Source of the DNA: a halophilic archaeon SHRA6
Lineage (GTDB): Archaea; Halobacteriota; Halobacteria; Halobacteriales; Haloferacaceae
Assembly (NCBI GenBank): GCA_005239175.1
Contig: SOPS01000001.1
Span: forward strand, 62,001 to 126,000
Length of the DNA stretch: 64,000 nucleotides
Direction of reading: 5' to 3'
The notes beneath the pieces are model-generated. The model was given only the letters and a program-made list of their open reading frames with translations, ran no database searches and was not told the origin of the DNA. Shown here piece after piece: positions 25,284 through 34,798 of the stretch. The stretch's first letter is position 1. The number at the start of each line of letters is the position of its first letter. Both the position numbers and the translations under genes were made by a program.

Positions 25284-27824
25284 TCAGTCCGCCTTGGCCT
25301 GCCAGTTGCGGACGGTGTCGGGGCCAATACCGTCGACGGAAGTCGCGACGTCGTCCGGGTCTGCCTCCTTCAGCGAACTGACGTCGTCAATCCCCGCGTC
25401 TTTGAGCTTCTCGGCGGTCTTTTCGCCGATTCCCTTGATCGACTCGAGTTCGTTGGCGTCGGGCTGGCGGGCCTGAAACTCGCGATAGTTGCAGATCGGA
25501 CAGCCGAGCTCCCACGGCTCGTCGCCGTTGTGGATCACGAGTTCTGGGAGGTCGTGTTCCTCACAGCGCTCGTCTGTGACCTCAATCTCCCCACGACGCG
25601 GCAGCGGCAACGAGTACTCACAGTCCGGATAGCGGGTACAGCCGACGAGTCGCGAGCCCGATCGGAGCTGTTTGATCGCCAGTTCGCCGCCGTGTTCCTC
25701 CCCGCAGTCCGGACAGACGCCGATGACCTCGTCATCGGCCTCATCAGCCTCATCAGCCTTGCACTGCGGACAGCCGTGGGTGAACGTCTTGCGGCCAGCG
25801 AGCATCTTCACGTGCCGCAGCCCGTGGTCCTCGCATTCTTCCTCAAGAATGAGCGGCTTGCCAGTCGATGGCAGCGGCAGCGTGTACTCACAGCTTGGGT
25901 AGCCGTCACAGCCGACGAAGTACGATCCGTAGCGGCTCTTTCTAAGGAGCAGATTCTCGCCGCAGTCAGGGCACGGGCCGAGCGTCTTGTCGGCCTTGAG
26001 TGACTTCTGGAGGTGTTCGCCGACCTCATCACCGGATTCCATCAGCTCCTCGAAGACGAGTTCGAGCATCTCACGGGATTCTTTCGTGACCTCGTCGTAG
26101 TCTTTCTCGCCAGCGGCGATCGCCTGCATGTCCGCCTCAAGTTGGGCGGTCATCTCCTCGCTCACGATTCGATCGGCGAACCGCTCAGATGCCTCGACGA
26201 CCGCCTTCGCAAGCATGGTCGGCCGGGGCGGATCGTTTTCGATGTAGCCTCTGTCGTAGAGTTTTTCGATGGTATGATGGCGGGTCGACTTCGTGCCAAT
26301 CCCCATCCCCTCCATGGTCTCGATTAGCCTCGATTGGCCGTAGCGTCGTGGCGGCTGGGTCTGTTTGTCTTCGAGGCGCACGTCGGCGATCGAAAGCGTC
26401 TCGCCTTCGACCACGTCGGGGACGAATGTCTCGCCCGCGTTGGAGTACGGGTAGACGGCGTGGTAGCCTTCCTCGACGAGGCGCTTGCCGTTGGCCTTCA
26501 TCGAGAGGTCTGTGATCGTCTCGCCGTCGTCGGTTGCGATCGTTGCGTCGGGCACGACAGCAACCACGCGGAGGTGTTCCCAGATTGCCGCCTCGGCGAC
26601 TGTCGCAAAGAACCGACGCACGACAAGCTCGTAGACCTCGCGTTCGGCCTCCGAAAGGTCCGACCCGTCGGGGAGTTCGCCGGTCGGATGGATCGGTGGG
26701 TGGTCGGTCGTCTCCTCGTCGCCAGCAGTAGGATCGATCGACTCCTGTTCGAGCAGCGATTCGGCGTCGTCGCCGAACTGCCGACTCGCCGCGAGCGCGT
26801 CGAGCAGTTCGCGGGGGTCGAGGTCGTCGGGGTAGACGGTGTTGTCCGTCCGCGGGTAGGTGATGTACCCGGCTGTGTAGAGGTCCTCGGCGATGCTCAT
26901 CGCCCGCTGGGCGGAGTAGCCAAGCGAACCGGCCGCCCGGATGAACTGCGTGGTGTTGAACGGCGTCGGCGGGCTGTCCGTCCTCGTTCGCCGGCGAACC
27001 GCGTCGACGATCGTCTCCGGGGTGGTCGAAAGCGCCTCGTAGACCGCGTGCGCGCGATCGCCGTCCCACAGCCGTTCGGCCTCGTTTTCGTCCTCGTCTA
27101 GGTAGAAATACTGCGCCTCGAAGCCCGCGCCGTCGTCGTTTGTGAGATCACAGAACAGCTCCCAGTAGTCTTCGGGATCGAACGCTTCAATCTCGCGCTC
27201 GCGATCGACGATTAGCTTCAGCGTCGGTCCCTGCACCCGCCCGACAGAGATGAAATCGTTGCCGAGTTGGCGGGCCGAAAGCGAGAGAAATCGCGTGAGC
27301 GCCGCGCCCCAGATCAGATCGATTACCTGTCTGGCTTCGCCCGCGGCGGCAAGGTCGAAATCGAGCGCTTCGGGGTTCGCGAAGGCTTCCTCGACCTCTC
27401 GTTTCGTAATGGACGAGAAGCGAACACGGTCGATCGGGGCGTCCTCGTTGACCTCTCGGACGAGTTCGTATGCCTCCTTCCCGATCAGTTCGCCTTCCCG
27501 ATCGTAGTCGGTGGCGATCGTCACCGCCGACGCTCTGCGGGCAAGCCGGCGGAGGGCGGCGACGATGTTCTCGCGGGTGGGTTGTTTGTCGATCGGCGCG
27601 TCGATAAGTTCGACTGGCTCGACGTCGCGCCAGTCGTTGTACTCGGGTGGGAAATCGACGCCGACGACGTGTCCAGAGAGGCCGATACAGCGCGTGCCGC
27701 CCCACTTGTAGACGTTGACGCCGTTCATTCGCTCCGCATCGGCGGAATCGCCGCTGAGGATCTCGGCGATCCGCCGGGCGGCGTTGTCCTTTTCTGTGAT
27801 AATCAGTTCGGGACCACGACTCAT
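25284..27824 (-). CDS. topA: DNA topoisomerase I (type IA)
   Basis: An 846-residue type IA topoisomerase. The TOPRIM domain is N-terminal (LIITEKDNAARRIAEILS, with the acidic triad region IATDYDREGELIG). The catalytic tyrosine is in GYITYPRTDNTVYP near residue 320. Three C-terminal zinc modules follow: CPDCGENLLLRKS with CDGYPSC, CPQC with CPDCGEEHGGE and CTRYPDC, and CEEHDLPEL with CPIC. The protein ends with two helix-hairpin-helix motifs (LESIKGIGEKTAEKLKDAGI, ATSVDGIGPDTVRNWQ). It relaxes negative supercoils. It is the first gene of an operon with two unknown genes. Confidence 0.96.
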   Translation of the reverse strand: MSRGPELIITEKDNAARRIAEILSGDSADAERMNGVNVYKWGGTRCIGLSGHVVGVDFPPEYNDWRDVEPVELIDAPIDKQPTRENIVAALRRLARRASAVTIATDYDREGELIGKEAYELVREVNEDAPIDRVRFSSITKREVEEAFANPEALDFDLAAAGEARQVIDLIWGAALTRFLSLSARQLGNDFISVGRVQGPTLKLIVDREREIEAFDPEDYWELFCDLTNDDGAGFEAQYFYLDEDENEAERLWDGDRAHAVYEALSTTPETIVDAVRRRTRTDSPPTPFNTTQFIRAAGSLGYSAQRAMSIAEDLYTAGYITYPRTDNTVYPDDLDPRELLDALAASRQFGDDAESLLEQESIDPTAGDEETTDHPPIHPTGELPDGSDLSEAEREVYELVVRRFFATVAEAAIWEHLRVVAVVPDATIATDDGETITDLSMKANGKRLVEEGYHAVYPYSNAGETFVPDVVEGETLSIADVRLEDKQTQPPRRYGQSRLIETMEGMGIGTKSTRHHTIEKLYDRGYIENDPPRPTMLAKAVVEASERFADRIVSEEMTAQLEADMQAIAAGEKDYDEVTKESREMLELVFEELMESGDEVGEHLQKSLKADKTLGPCPDCGENLLLRKSRYGSYFVGCDGYPSCEYTLPLPSTGKPLILEEECEDHGLRHVKMLAGRKTFTHGCPQCKADEADEADDEVIGVCPDCGEEHGGELAIKQLRSGSRLVGCTRYPDCEYSLPLPRRGEIEVTDERCEEHDLPELVIHNGDEPWELGCPICNYREFQARQPDANELESIKGIGEKTAEKLKDAGIDDVSSLKEADPDDVATSVDGIGPDTVRNWQAKAD

Positions 27825-27919
27825 TGAGGCGGGCTACGCCGTCTTGTGGTCTAAACCTTTCGTGGGGCCATGTACCGTGGGTGGCGATCGCGGTGCGAGC
27901 TGGCTACCGGTGGCCCTCG

Positions 27920-28369
27920 CTACTCTGGACCAACGACAAGTACCGGGACATCGAGGGAGCTGGTTAGTCGATCGGCCACTGGGGTCGGCTTCACCACACG
28001 CTCTAAGCCGGTGTGTTTCGGCGAGGCCACGACAACCAGATCGATGTCGTGATCCTCGACGTAATTAATCGCCTCAGCGTGGGGCGTGCCGTATCGGAAG
28101 TGTTTCGTCACGTCGACGCCGCGATCGTCAGCGATCGATTCGACGGACTCGACGGCGGCTTCGCCCGCTTTTTCGCGGCGCTCGACGACCATGTCCCAGT
28201 GTTCTGCGGTGTCGACGACATAGAGCGCATGAACGTCTGCACGTGATCCGGCAGCGAGGCTGACAGCGGTCTCTGCAGCCGAGTCGACAGCCGCGTCATC
28301 AGTGGTGACGACGCAAATGCGATCGAACAGCGATACCGAACTCGATGGGGGTGATGCGTGGATTGACAT
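27920..28369 (-). CDS. Universal stress protein, UspA family
   Basis: A 149-residue single UspA domain: FDRICVVTTDDAAVDSAAETAVSLA at the start, VHALYVVDTAEHWDM in the second strand, and HDIDLVVVASPKHTGLERVVKPTPVADRLTSSLDVPVLVVG at the end. The usual ATP-binding G-x2-G-x9-G-S/T signature is altered (SPKHTGLERVVKPTPVADRL), so nucleotide binding is uncertain. It is divergent from a small membrane protein gene across an AT-rich 180-bp gap. Confidence 0.9.
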   Translation of the reverse strand: MSIHASPPSSSVSLFDRICVVTTDDAAVDSAAETAVSLAAGSRADVHALYVVDTAEHWDMVVERREKAGEAAVESVESIADDRGVDVTKHFRYGTPHAEAINYVEDHDIDLVVVASPKHTGLERVVKPTPVADRLTSSLDVPVLVVGPE

Positions 28370-28549
28370 TCGTTGTTATTCACGATAGTTCACACGTATT
28401 GCAACAATAGTGTACATTTCGTGTTGAATATCGTATTTTCCTGTATATACGTAGGCACTACAGCTACATTAATTTCATCGACAGAGAAAATAATTAACAT
28501 CATCATCCACGTCCATCGCCTTTTTCTTCGCGTTGAGCGTACTAGTAGT

Positions 28550-28870
28550 ATGCTCAGATTCCTAATCGGTGTGATCGGTTTGTTCGAACTCTGCTATCCT
28601 CGTCGTGCAGTGTCGATCTGGACACGGATTGCCTACGAAAACGCCGAGGACGCAGAGCCGCGAAGCTGGCTGTTGACTGCGGCAAAAGCCGAAGGCACAC
28701 TCTTGGTGTTACTCGCGGTCGCGTGGCCATTGGTCGGTGCTGTGAGCGACCGGTCAGCGGATACTGCTGCAGAGACTGACGAAGAAGACCTGTCGATCGA
28801 CACCGCTGACGACGAAAACCCGGAAAACAGCACCGCTGACGACGAAGACACGGAGATCGATATTATCTAA
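28550..28870 (+). CDS. Small membrane protein with acidic tail
   Basis: A 106-residue protein. Two hydrophobic segments (LRFLIGVIGLFELCYPRRAV and LLTAAKAEGTLLVLLAVAWPLVGAV) are followed by a 40-residue acidic tail with a repeated ADDEN/ADDED element. A longer upstream frame exists but its start region is AT-rich promoter DNA; the ATG at 28550 gives a sensible membrane protein. Function is unknown. Confidence 0.65.
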   Translation: MLRFLIGVIGLFELCYPRRAVSIWTRIAYENAEDAEPRSWLLTAAKAEGTLLVLLAVAWPLVGAVSDRSADTAAETDEEDLSIDTADDENPENSTADDEDTEIDII

Positions 28871-28899
28871 CTCACCGAATAGCAGCACCAACAGTCGTT

Positions 28900-30714
28900 T
28901 TATTGGACGTGGCGGTCGAGAAACGCCGCTACCTGTTCAAACTCTTCGATCAGATTTGATCGATCGGTCGTGTGGTGGCCTTCATCTTCGAAAATAAGCG
29001 TCTCGACGGGCACGTCTCGCGATCGCAGCGCATCGGCGATCTGTTCAGTTTCTCCTACGGGAACGCGTGGGTCGTTCGCGCCGTGTTGGATGAACAACGG
29101 ACAGTCAATCGCAGCAACGTCGTGAATGGGACTAATCTCCTGTAAAACATCGCGATCAGCATCCAGAGAGCCGTATTCAGCTTCGCGATGCGTCCGTCGC
29201 CACTCGCCGGTGTTTTCGAGGAAGGTCTCGAAGTCTGCGATCCCGACGAACTCGACGGCGGCCTGCCACAGATCCGGATAGCGAGTGATCGCCGACAGCA
29301 CCATGAACCCGCCGTAGGAGCGTCCGTAGGCGACGATGCGATCGGAATCGACGGCTGGCTGTTCGGCGAGCCACTCGACGGCGGCGCGGATGTCGCGAAC
29401 CGAGTCCAGCCGCCTGTCGACGTCGTCGAGGCGTGTGTACGCCGTGCCGTATCCCGAGGAGCCGCGAACGTTCGGTTCGAAGAGTGCATATCCCTGCTGG
29501 AGGAAGTACTGCCCGATCGGGTAGAACCACGGCCGGCGCTGGTGGTGGGGGCCGCCGTGGATGTCGACGATCACCGGCGTCTCTCCCGTAGATGCGTCGG
29601 CTGGCAACGTCCAGTACGCCGGGATGTCTCGTCCGTCGAACGTTTCATAGCGGATCGTCTCAGGCGATCGAAACCGCTCCTCGGGGATGCCAAGCGTTCC
29701 AACAGGGACGTACGGTTTCGGTCGTTCACCCTCTCCGTCGCCGGCGTCTGTAGGTCCAACCGCAATGCTGTGTGGCGTCGATCGTGACGAATGGGCGATT
29801 GCGTAGCGCTCGCCACCGTTTGATACTGTGACTGATTCGATCACAGCCTCCTTGAGTGCTGGCTCGGCGGTGACAGCAACTGTGGTCCCGTCTCCCGAGA
29901 GCCGCCCGAGGTGCAGCGTGCTGTAGCCGTCGACATTGCGCGTGTACGCGATCGTTCCCGTACTGCGATCGAGATCGAATCCGTCGACGTTCCACCCCTC
30001 GCCGTCGACGACCGTCGCGATCTGGCCGGTGTCGGGATCCATCCGCGCGAGTACGAGCCTGTCGCCCGGTTCGTCGGTGAGACAGTAGATCGCGCCGTTC
30101 GGCCCGAACATCGCTGACTCGTACCGTGTGGTATCGTCGCGGTTCAGTTTCGTCTGTGTCCCGTCAGCAATCGAGATCACAAAGACATCCTGTGCGTTGC
30201 TCGATCGCGCCTTCGTTGCCAACAGTCGATCGCCGTCCGGACCCCAGCCGGCCACCGAGAGAAAGCCGCCGTCACCCTCGCGGACAAGCGTCGCCGAATC
30301 GGGGTCGCCCAAGCGCTCCTGTACGTACACGTCGAAAGTCTGCGGATCGCGTCGATTGGCAGTGAAGGCGATGCGATCGCCGTCTGGCGACCACCCACCC
30401 CATAGGTGGATCGACGAGGTGTCGTCTGTGAGTGCGTGCTGCTCACCCGTGTCGAGATTGTAGCGGAATAGCTGGTCGCGTTCGTCGCTGCCGGCGTCCA
30501 TCCCGAAGACGAACTCCTCGCGGGTCGGTGAAGCTACCACGGTCGAGAACCGCTCGGACTCTGCGGTGAGCCGTTGGGGGTCGCTCGCAGCGTCAGCGCG
30601 GTACCACGCCTGCGGCGTCCCCGTCGTGTCGCGGAGGTATACCAACCCACCATTGGGGGTGAACGAGGGGGTTGTAGCGGCGTCGATGCTCAAAAACCGG
30701 CTGACCGGGAACAT
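28900..30714 (-). CDS. S9 family peptidase (prolyl oligopeptidase-like)
   Basis: A 604-residue protein with an N-terminal beta-propeller (WD-like blades such as GGWSPDGDRIAFTANRRDP and GWGPDGDRLLATKAR) and a C-terminal alpha/beta hydrolase domain from about residue 350. The catalytic triad can be assigned: Ser in VAYGRSYGGFMVLS, Asp in GANDPRVPVGE, His in EDEGHHTTDRSN. No signal peptide is seen, so it should be cytoplasmic and act on peptides. It is convergent with the small membrane protein gene. Confidence 0.92.
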   Translation of the reverse strand: MFPVSRFLSIDAATTPSFTPNGGLVYLRDTTGTPQAWYRADAASDPQRLTAESERFSTVVASPTREEFVFGMDAGSDERDQLFRYNLDTGEQHALTDDTSSIHLWGGWSPDGDRIAFTANRRDPQTFDVYVQERLGDPDSATLVREGDGGFLSVAGWGPDGDRLLATKARSSNAQDVFVISIADGTQTKLNRDDTTRYESAMFGPNGAIYCLTDEPGDRLVLARMDPDTGQIATVVDGEGWNVDGFDLDRSTGTIAYTRNVDGYSTLHLGRLSGDGTTVAVTAEPALKEAVIESVTVSNGGERYAIAHSSRSTPHSIAVGPTDAGDGEGERPKPYVPVGTLGIPEERFRSPETIRYETFDGRDIPAYWTLPADASTGETPVIVDIHGGPHHQRRPWFYPIGQYFLQQGYALFEPNVRGSSGYGTAYTRLDDVDRRLDSVRDIRAAVEWLAEQPAVDSDRIVAYGRSYGGFMVLSAITRYPDLWQAAVEFVGIADFETFLENTGEWRRTHREAEYGSLDADRDVLQEISPIHDVAAIDCPLFIQHGANDPRVPVGETEQIADALRSRDVPVETLIFEDEGHHTTDRSNLIEEFEQVAAFLDRHVQ

Positions 30715-30839
30715 GCGAGATGTCCCGCGGCGATCGACTAAAGAGTTCGTCCCCCAGCAATCACGGCGAACAGCCAGAGTGCAGCGGTCGTACGGTCCGC
30801 AACCACAACGACAAGGTTACCCGGGGCCGTATTTGCCGT

Positions 30840-31514
30840 ATGGCTCAGCTCCTCGTTGTCGGTGGCAGCGGCTTTCTGGGACGGGCGATCTGCCGGCAGG
30901 CCGTCGCTGACGGCCATACCGTCAGAAGCGTCTCGAAAAGCGGCCGCCCCGATGCGTCCCACGCAGATTTGTCACCCAAAACAGACTCCTGGATCGACAC
31001 GGTCGAGTGGACCAGCGCCGACCTGTTTAGCCCACACGCCTGGCGCGATCGCCTCCGTGGCTGTGATCTCGTCATTCACTCAGTCGGGACTGCTCACGAA
31101 GCCCCGACCGAAGGCGTCACGTTCGAGCGAATAAACGGCGATTCGACGATTCTCACTGCACTTGAGGCCGAACGGGCCGGTGTCGAGTCCTTTGCATTTC
31201 TCTCGTCAGCGGCGAACTACCCGACAGCCCGACGAGCGTATCTGCGATCGAAGCGCCGCGCGGAACGGGCAATCTCGGACCTTAATCTCGAACTGACGGT
31301 GCTTCGTCCTGGACCAGTGTACGGCCCCGGACAGCCGCATTTCCCTGGCGCGGTCAACACGCTTCTTGAATGGATCGATCGGGTCCCAATGCTCTCCGAG
31401 CGACTTGGCGACGCCCAGCCACTGCCGGTCGACCACGTCGCACGGGTGACCCTCGACGCGGCGCTAGAGGACGATCGTCGCCTCCTGACGACCGAAGACA
31501 TCGCGCGGGCGTGA
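30840..31514 (+). CDS. NAD(P)-binding protein, NDUFA9/atypical SDR type
   Basis: A 224-residue Rossmann protein: GGSGFLGRAICRQAVADGH gives the G-x2-G-x2-G nucleotide loop, followed by the extended-SDR layout with SVGTAHEAPTEGVTFERIN, AFLSSAANYPTARRAY and LRPGPVYGPGQPHFPG. The family includes complex I-associated and UDP-sugar epimerase-like proteins. No YxxxK catalytic pair is visible (RRAYLRSKRRAE is the corresponding region), so it may be a binding or chaperone protein. The ATG at 30840 is used because the longer frame upstream lies in the divergent promoter region. The MATE gene begins 6 bases downstream. Confidence 0.85.
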   Translation: MAQLLVVGGSGFLGRAICRQAVADGHTVRSVSKSGRPDASHADLSPKTDSWIDTVEWTSADLFSPHAWRDRLRGCDLVIHSVGTAHEAPTEGVTFERINGDSTILTALEAERAGVESFAFLSSAANYPTARRAYLRSKRRAERAISDLNLELTVLRPGPVYGPGQPHFPGAVNTLLEWIDRVPMLSERLGDAQPLPVDHVARVTLDAALEDDRRLLTTEDIARA

Positions 31515-31520
31515 TCGGCG

Positions 31521-32951
31521 GTGGCTGACGCACGCAAGCGCGTCGACATGACGACCGGCGCGATCACACCACGGCTGTTCACGCTTGCGTATCCGCTCGT
31601 CCTCGGCAACCTGCTGCAGACGTTTTACAACCTCGCGGATATGTTCTGGGTCGGCCGCGTGAACGACACCGCGGTCGCGGCGGTCTCGCTCATGTTTCCG
31701 CTCTCGTGGATGTTCGTCTCAACCGCGATGGGGATCACCGCGGCGACGATCGCACTCGTCTCTCAGCACGTCGGCGCGGGCAACGATCGGCGGGCAGACC
31801 ACGTCGTGGCCCAGACGACGCTGCTCGCGCTCGCGGTCTCTATTGTACTCGCGACTGTCGGCTTCGCGGTCCGTCACGACCTGTTGACGCTCATGGGCGC
31901 GCGAGACCAGGTGTTCGTCGAGGCACTTGCGTATATTGAGGTTGTGTTCCTCACCATTCCGCTGACGTTCCTGTTTTTCGCGTTCCGATCGTCGCTGCAA
32001 GGAGCGGGCGATACGAAAACAGCAATGTGGCTCATGATCGTCTCCGCTGGCTTCAACGTCGTGTTCGATCCGTTTCTCATCCTCGGGTGGGGGCCGTTCC
32101 CCGAACTCGGGACCCAGGGTGCGGCGGTCGCGACGTTAGTGGCACGCTTTATCGCCGCTGCCGGCGGGATATACGTCCTCTTGCGCGGCGGTTTCGGCGT
32201 CCAGCTCCGCGTCCGTGACCTTCGTCCGAATCCCGAAATTCTGAAAAAGCTCGTCGGGATCGGCTACCCGGCCACGCTCGACGGGTGGGCGCGATCGTTC
32301 GCGGCGGTCGCGATGGCCTCGCTCGTCGCGCGGTTCAGCGTCGCCGCGATCGCTGCCTACGGCATTGGCGTCCGGATGATGTCCGTCTCGTGGTCAGTGG
32401 CGGGCGCAGTCGGACAGGCGACGGCGACCGGCGTGGGACAAAACCTCGGCGCAGAAACGCCCGATCGGGCCGTCGAGGTGACGTGGAAGGCGACCGCCGG
32501 AACAATGGGTGTGTTGTTCGCCGCGGCAGCGATTGTCGTCGCGTTTCCCGCCGCCGCAATGGGGATTTTCATCAGCGAACAGGCTGTGATCGACGAGGGC
32601 ATTCGGTTCCTGCGGATCATCGCCCCGTCGTGGGCCTTCTTTGGCGGGGTGATGGTGATCCAGGGGGCGTTCCGCGGCGCTGGCGTGACAAAGGTCGCAA
32701 TGGTCCTGTCGTTCCTCTCGCGGTGGATTTTCCGGATCCCGCTGGCAGTTGTCCTCGCGTTCGCGTGGGTTGTGACGATTCCCGGGACGACGACCTCGAT
32801 CGCCGCTCTTGACATGGGCGTTCGCGGACTGTGGATCGCCTACGCGACCGCTGCGGTGCTCTCGTTCGCCGTCGCTGTGGGTTGGTTTACCCTCGGAACG
32901 TGGAAGGGCGGGGTCGTGGAAAAGCCGAGCGATCGAACGCCGGGAGATTGA
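31521..32951 (+). CDS. MATE family multidrug efflux transporter
   Basis: A 476-residue polytopic protein with twelve predicted helices and the MATE start (RLFTLAYPLVLGNLLQTFYNLADMFWVGRVNDTAVAAVSL). The second half repeats the layout (GIGVRMMSVSWSVAGAVGQATATGVGQNLG). MATE pumps use a sodium or proton gradient to export cationic drugs and metabolites. The start is a GTG at 31521, with an ATG 27 bases later as an alternative. It is in the same direction as, and 6 bases from, the NAD(P)-binding gene. Confidence 0.93.
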   Translation: MADARKRVDMTTGAITPRLFTLAYPLVLGNLLQTFYNLADMFWVGRVNDTAVAAVSLMFPLSWMFVSTAMGITAATIALVSQHVGAGNDRRADHVVAQTTLLALAVSIVLATVGFAVRHDLLTLMGARDQVFVEALAYIEVVFLTIPLTFLFFAFRSSLQGAGDTKTAMWLMIVSAGFNVVFDPFLILGWGPFPELGTQGAAVATLVARFIAAAGGIYVLLRGGFGVQLRVRDLRPNPEILKKLVGIGYPATLDGWARSFAAVAMASLVARFSVAAIAAYGIGVRMMSVSWSVAGAVGQATATGVGQNLGAETPDRAVEVTWKATAGTMGVLFAAAAIVVAFPAAAMGIFISEQAVIDEGIRFLRIIAPSWAFFGGVMVIQGAFRGAGVTKVAMVLSFLSRWIFRIPLAVVLAFAWVVTIPGTTTSIAALDMGVRGLWIAYATAAVLSFAVAVGWFTLGTWKGGVVEKPSDRTPGD

Positions 32952-32988
32952 CAACCGCAGTGCAGACGCGACCTGGACGGGCCGGCAA

Positions 32989-33234
32989 TCACCGCGCTTG
33001 ACTGTTGACAGGAAGCTGTACCGCACCGACGTGTTTGACTCCGGGAGCCGCTCCGAGTTGATCGGCGACTGGTCGGTCTGCTCGAAACAGGATCGAACGG
33101 GCGTGGACGAGCGCGATCGATCCCCCGCCCGATTCGATCGTTCGAATCACCCGTTCGATCGCTTCCGGACCAGCCTCCGGATCAAATGCCAGGACAAACG
33201 TCTCTCTGGTGGGAGCGCCTTCACGCTCGCTCAT
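32989..33234 (-). CDS. Small protein, fourth gene of the PASTA operon
   Basis: An 81-residue protein: ETFVLAFDPEAGPEAIERVIRTIESGGGSIALVHARSILFRADRPVADQLGAAPGVKHVGAVQLP. The pattern strand-helix-strand-strand-helix-strand with a final VKHVGAVQ looks like a ferredoxin-like inhibitor/propeptide fold (I9 type), but there is no protease in the operon. Its ATG overlaps the stop of the PASTA gene by four bases. Family assignment is tentative. Confidence 0.7.
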   Translation of the reverse strand: MSEREGAPTRETFVLAFDPEAGPEAIERVIRTIESGGGSIALVHARSILFRADRPVADQLGAAPGVKHVGAVQLPVNSQAR

Positions 33235-34415
33235 TTGGATTCCTCGGCCAGTTTTGTGGCGAGTTCTCGCCAGCGTTCGGCGCGGGTTTTCGAGACGCTT
33301 GCCACGTCGGCGATCGTCTCGATGTCGGCGCGTTGGATGTCACTCACCGACTCGATCCCGACCGAGCCCAGTCGATCGGAGTACGTTGGACCAATGCCGG
33401 TGATCGCAGACACAGGCTGTGTTGTGGCTGTCGGCTGCGTCCGTTCGTCTGTCGGGCTGGTTCGGTCGGGCCGATCGGTGCGGTCTCGATCGATCGTTTC
33501 GCCTTTCTCGTCGCCGGTGTCTTCGCTCTTGGTGTGTTCGGCCACCTCGGAGTCTACGCTCTTGGTGGGTTCGGCCACCTCCTCGTTGGCGTCTACGCTC
33601 TTGGTGTGTTCGGCCTCCCCGTTGGCATCTTCGCTCTTACTGTGTTCGGCCGAGGCGCTGATGTCTTCCCTCTTGGTGTGTTCAGCCGTGGTGCTGGCGC
33701 CGGAATCCTCCCCACCGTCGGCGGCTTCGCTAACAACCAGATCGATCTCCGTGCCCGGTTGGGCAACGTCACCGGGTCGGGGGAACTGCTCAACCACACG
33801 GCCCGCCGGCTCGCCCACAATAACCTCTCGATCGCCAACGGCGAATCCGGCTTCAGTGAGCAGTCGGGTAGCGCTCTCGATCGATCGACCCAGCACGTCC
33901 GGAATCCGTTGGTACATGAGCGCATCATCAGCGTCGCGCTTTTCGACGCCAAATCGAATTGTGCTGAGATTGGCTGCCACAAACTCCTCAGTGGGCCCTG
34001 GGAGGCGGATGCGGGGTTCGTCGTCCTCGTAGGCGAGGTTCGCCTTCAGCTCGACACTGTAGTCCGTAATTTCGTATCCCTGCGCAGAAAGCGCCTCACT
34101 CGCGGCCAGCCGCTCGGAAAACGCAGAGACAACGCGATCGGGATCGATTGCAGGGCGGTCCGCTTGCAGCTGATCGAGGCGTTCGCGGAGCCGATCTCTG
34201 TCGCGTTCGAGCGCGGTAGCGCGGTATTGTAGCTCGCTGCGTTCGGCTTCCAACTCGATGAGCCGATCGCGGAACTGTGTCTCAAGTCGCTCTTTGGTGT
34301 GAACGATACCAGCGAGTTCGCGCTCCTCGGTTCGGGTGAGTTTGTCGGTATTGATCGCTGGCAGCTCCGCGGTGATCGCCGTTTTCAGCCCGGAGGACCG
34401 ATCACGCGAAGCCAT
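33231..34415 (-). CDS. PASTA-domain protein with acidic repeats and C-terminal helix-hairpin-helix
   Basis: A 394-residue protein in four parts. Residues 1-90 form a charged coiled coil (RTEERELAGIVHTKERLETQFRD and following). The middle holds a PASTA domain (IPDVLGRSIESATRLLTEAGF, then VVEQFPRPGDVAQPGTEIDLVVS). Residues about 237-300 carry short acidic repeats around AEHTKSED. The C-terminus is a helix-hairpin-helix domain (ITGIGPTYSDRLGSVGIESVSDIQRADIETIADVASVSKTRAERW), as in proteins that bind DNA or each other. No membrane helix is present, which is odd for PASTA, normally extracellular on kinases. Confidence 0.8.
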   Translation of the reverse strand: MASRDRSSGLKTAITAELPAINTDKLTRTEERELAGIVHTKERLETQFRDRLIELEAERSELQYRATALERDRDRLRERLDQLQADRPAIDPDRVVSAFSERLAASEALSAQGYEITDYSVELKANLAYEDDEPRIRLPGPTEEFVAANLSTIRFGVEKRDADDALMYQRIPDVLGRSIESATRLLTEAGFAVGDREVIVGEPAGRVVEQFPRPGDVAQPGTEIDLVVSEAADGGEDSGASTTAEHTKREDISASAEHSKSEDANGEAEHTKSVDANEEVAEPTKSVDSEVAEHTKSEDTGDEKGETIDRDRTDRPDRTSPTDERTQPTATTQPVSAITGIGPTYSDRLGSVGIESVSDIQRADIETIADVASVSKTRAERWRELATKLAEESK

Positions 34416-34789
34416 TAGCGCTCTCCGCCGGGCGGTACGGGCGCGATCTGGACTCGAACCGTACTCGTCGCATTAATCGTAGTTTCGCGACTGCGGCGCG
34501 ATCCAGCGGGTGAAGCGGCGATAATCGGCCGGTAAGCCCTGACCTCTCCAGCATCGTCGTACACCTCACGCCCGTGGAGCGACAGCTCAACGGAAAGGTC
34601 TGCCTCAGCAGCGGCAAACCGAAACCACGGCGCTTCGAGGCCAGCCGGAAGCGCACCCGCCTCAACAGCGGCACGGTATTCTCGTTCGATCGCCATCGAT
34701 CGTTCATCAAGTGCGACCTGCCCCTCAGCCACGCCCACCGCGAGCGCTTCGATCACCTCGGGGATCGGCCGGGAAAGCCATCGATCCAT
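34415..34789 (-). CDS. Unknown protein, second gene of the PASTA operon
   Basis: A 124-residue protein. The start (IPEVIEALAVGVAEGQVALDERSMAIEREYRAAVE) has the same helix pattern as the start of the next protein upstream (FAELVRQSALAIADGQTALDINSAQ), and both continue with an aromatic-then-acidic strand (WFRFAAAEADLSVELSL here, FYEFAETEIDLRFWVRW there). The two are therefore likely relatives. It overlaps the PASTA gene by one base. No function is known. Confidence 0.75.
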   Translation of the reverse strand: MDRWLSRPIPEVIEALAVGVAEGQVALDERSMAIEREYRAAVEAGALPAGLEAPWFRFAAAEADLSVELSLHGREVYDDAGEVRAYRPIIAASPAGSRRSRETTINATSTVRVQIAPVPPGGER

Positions 34790-34798
34790 TGGGACCGA

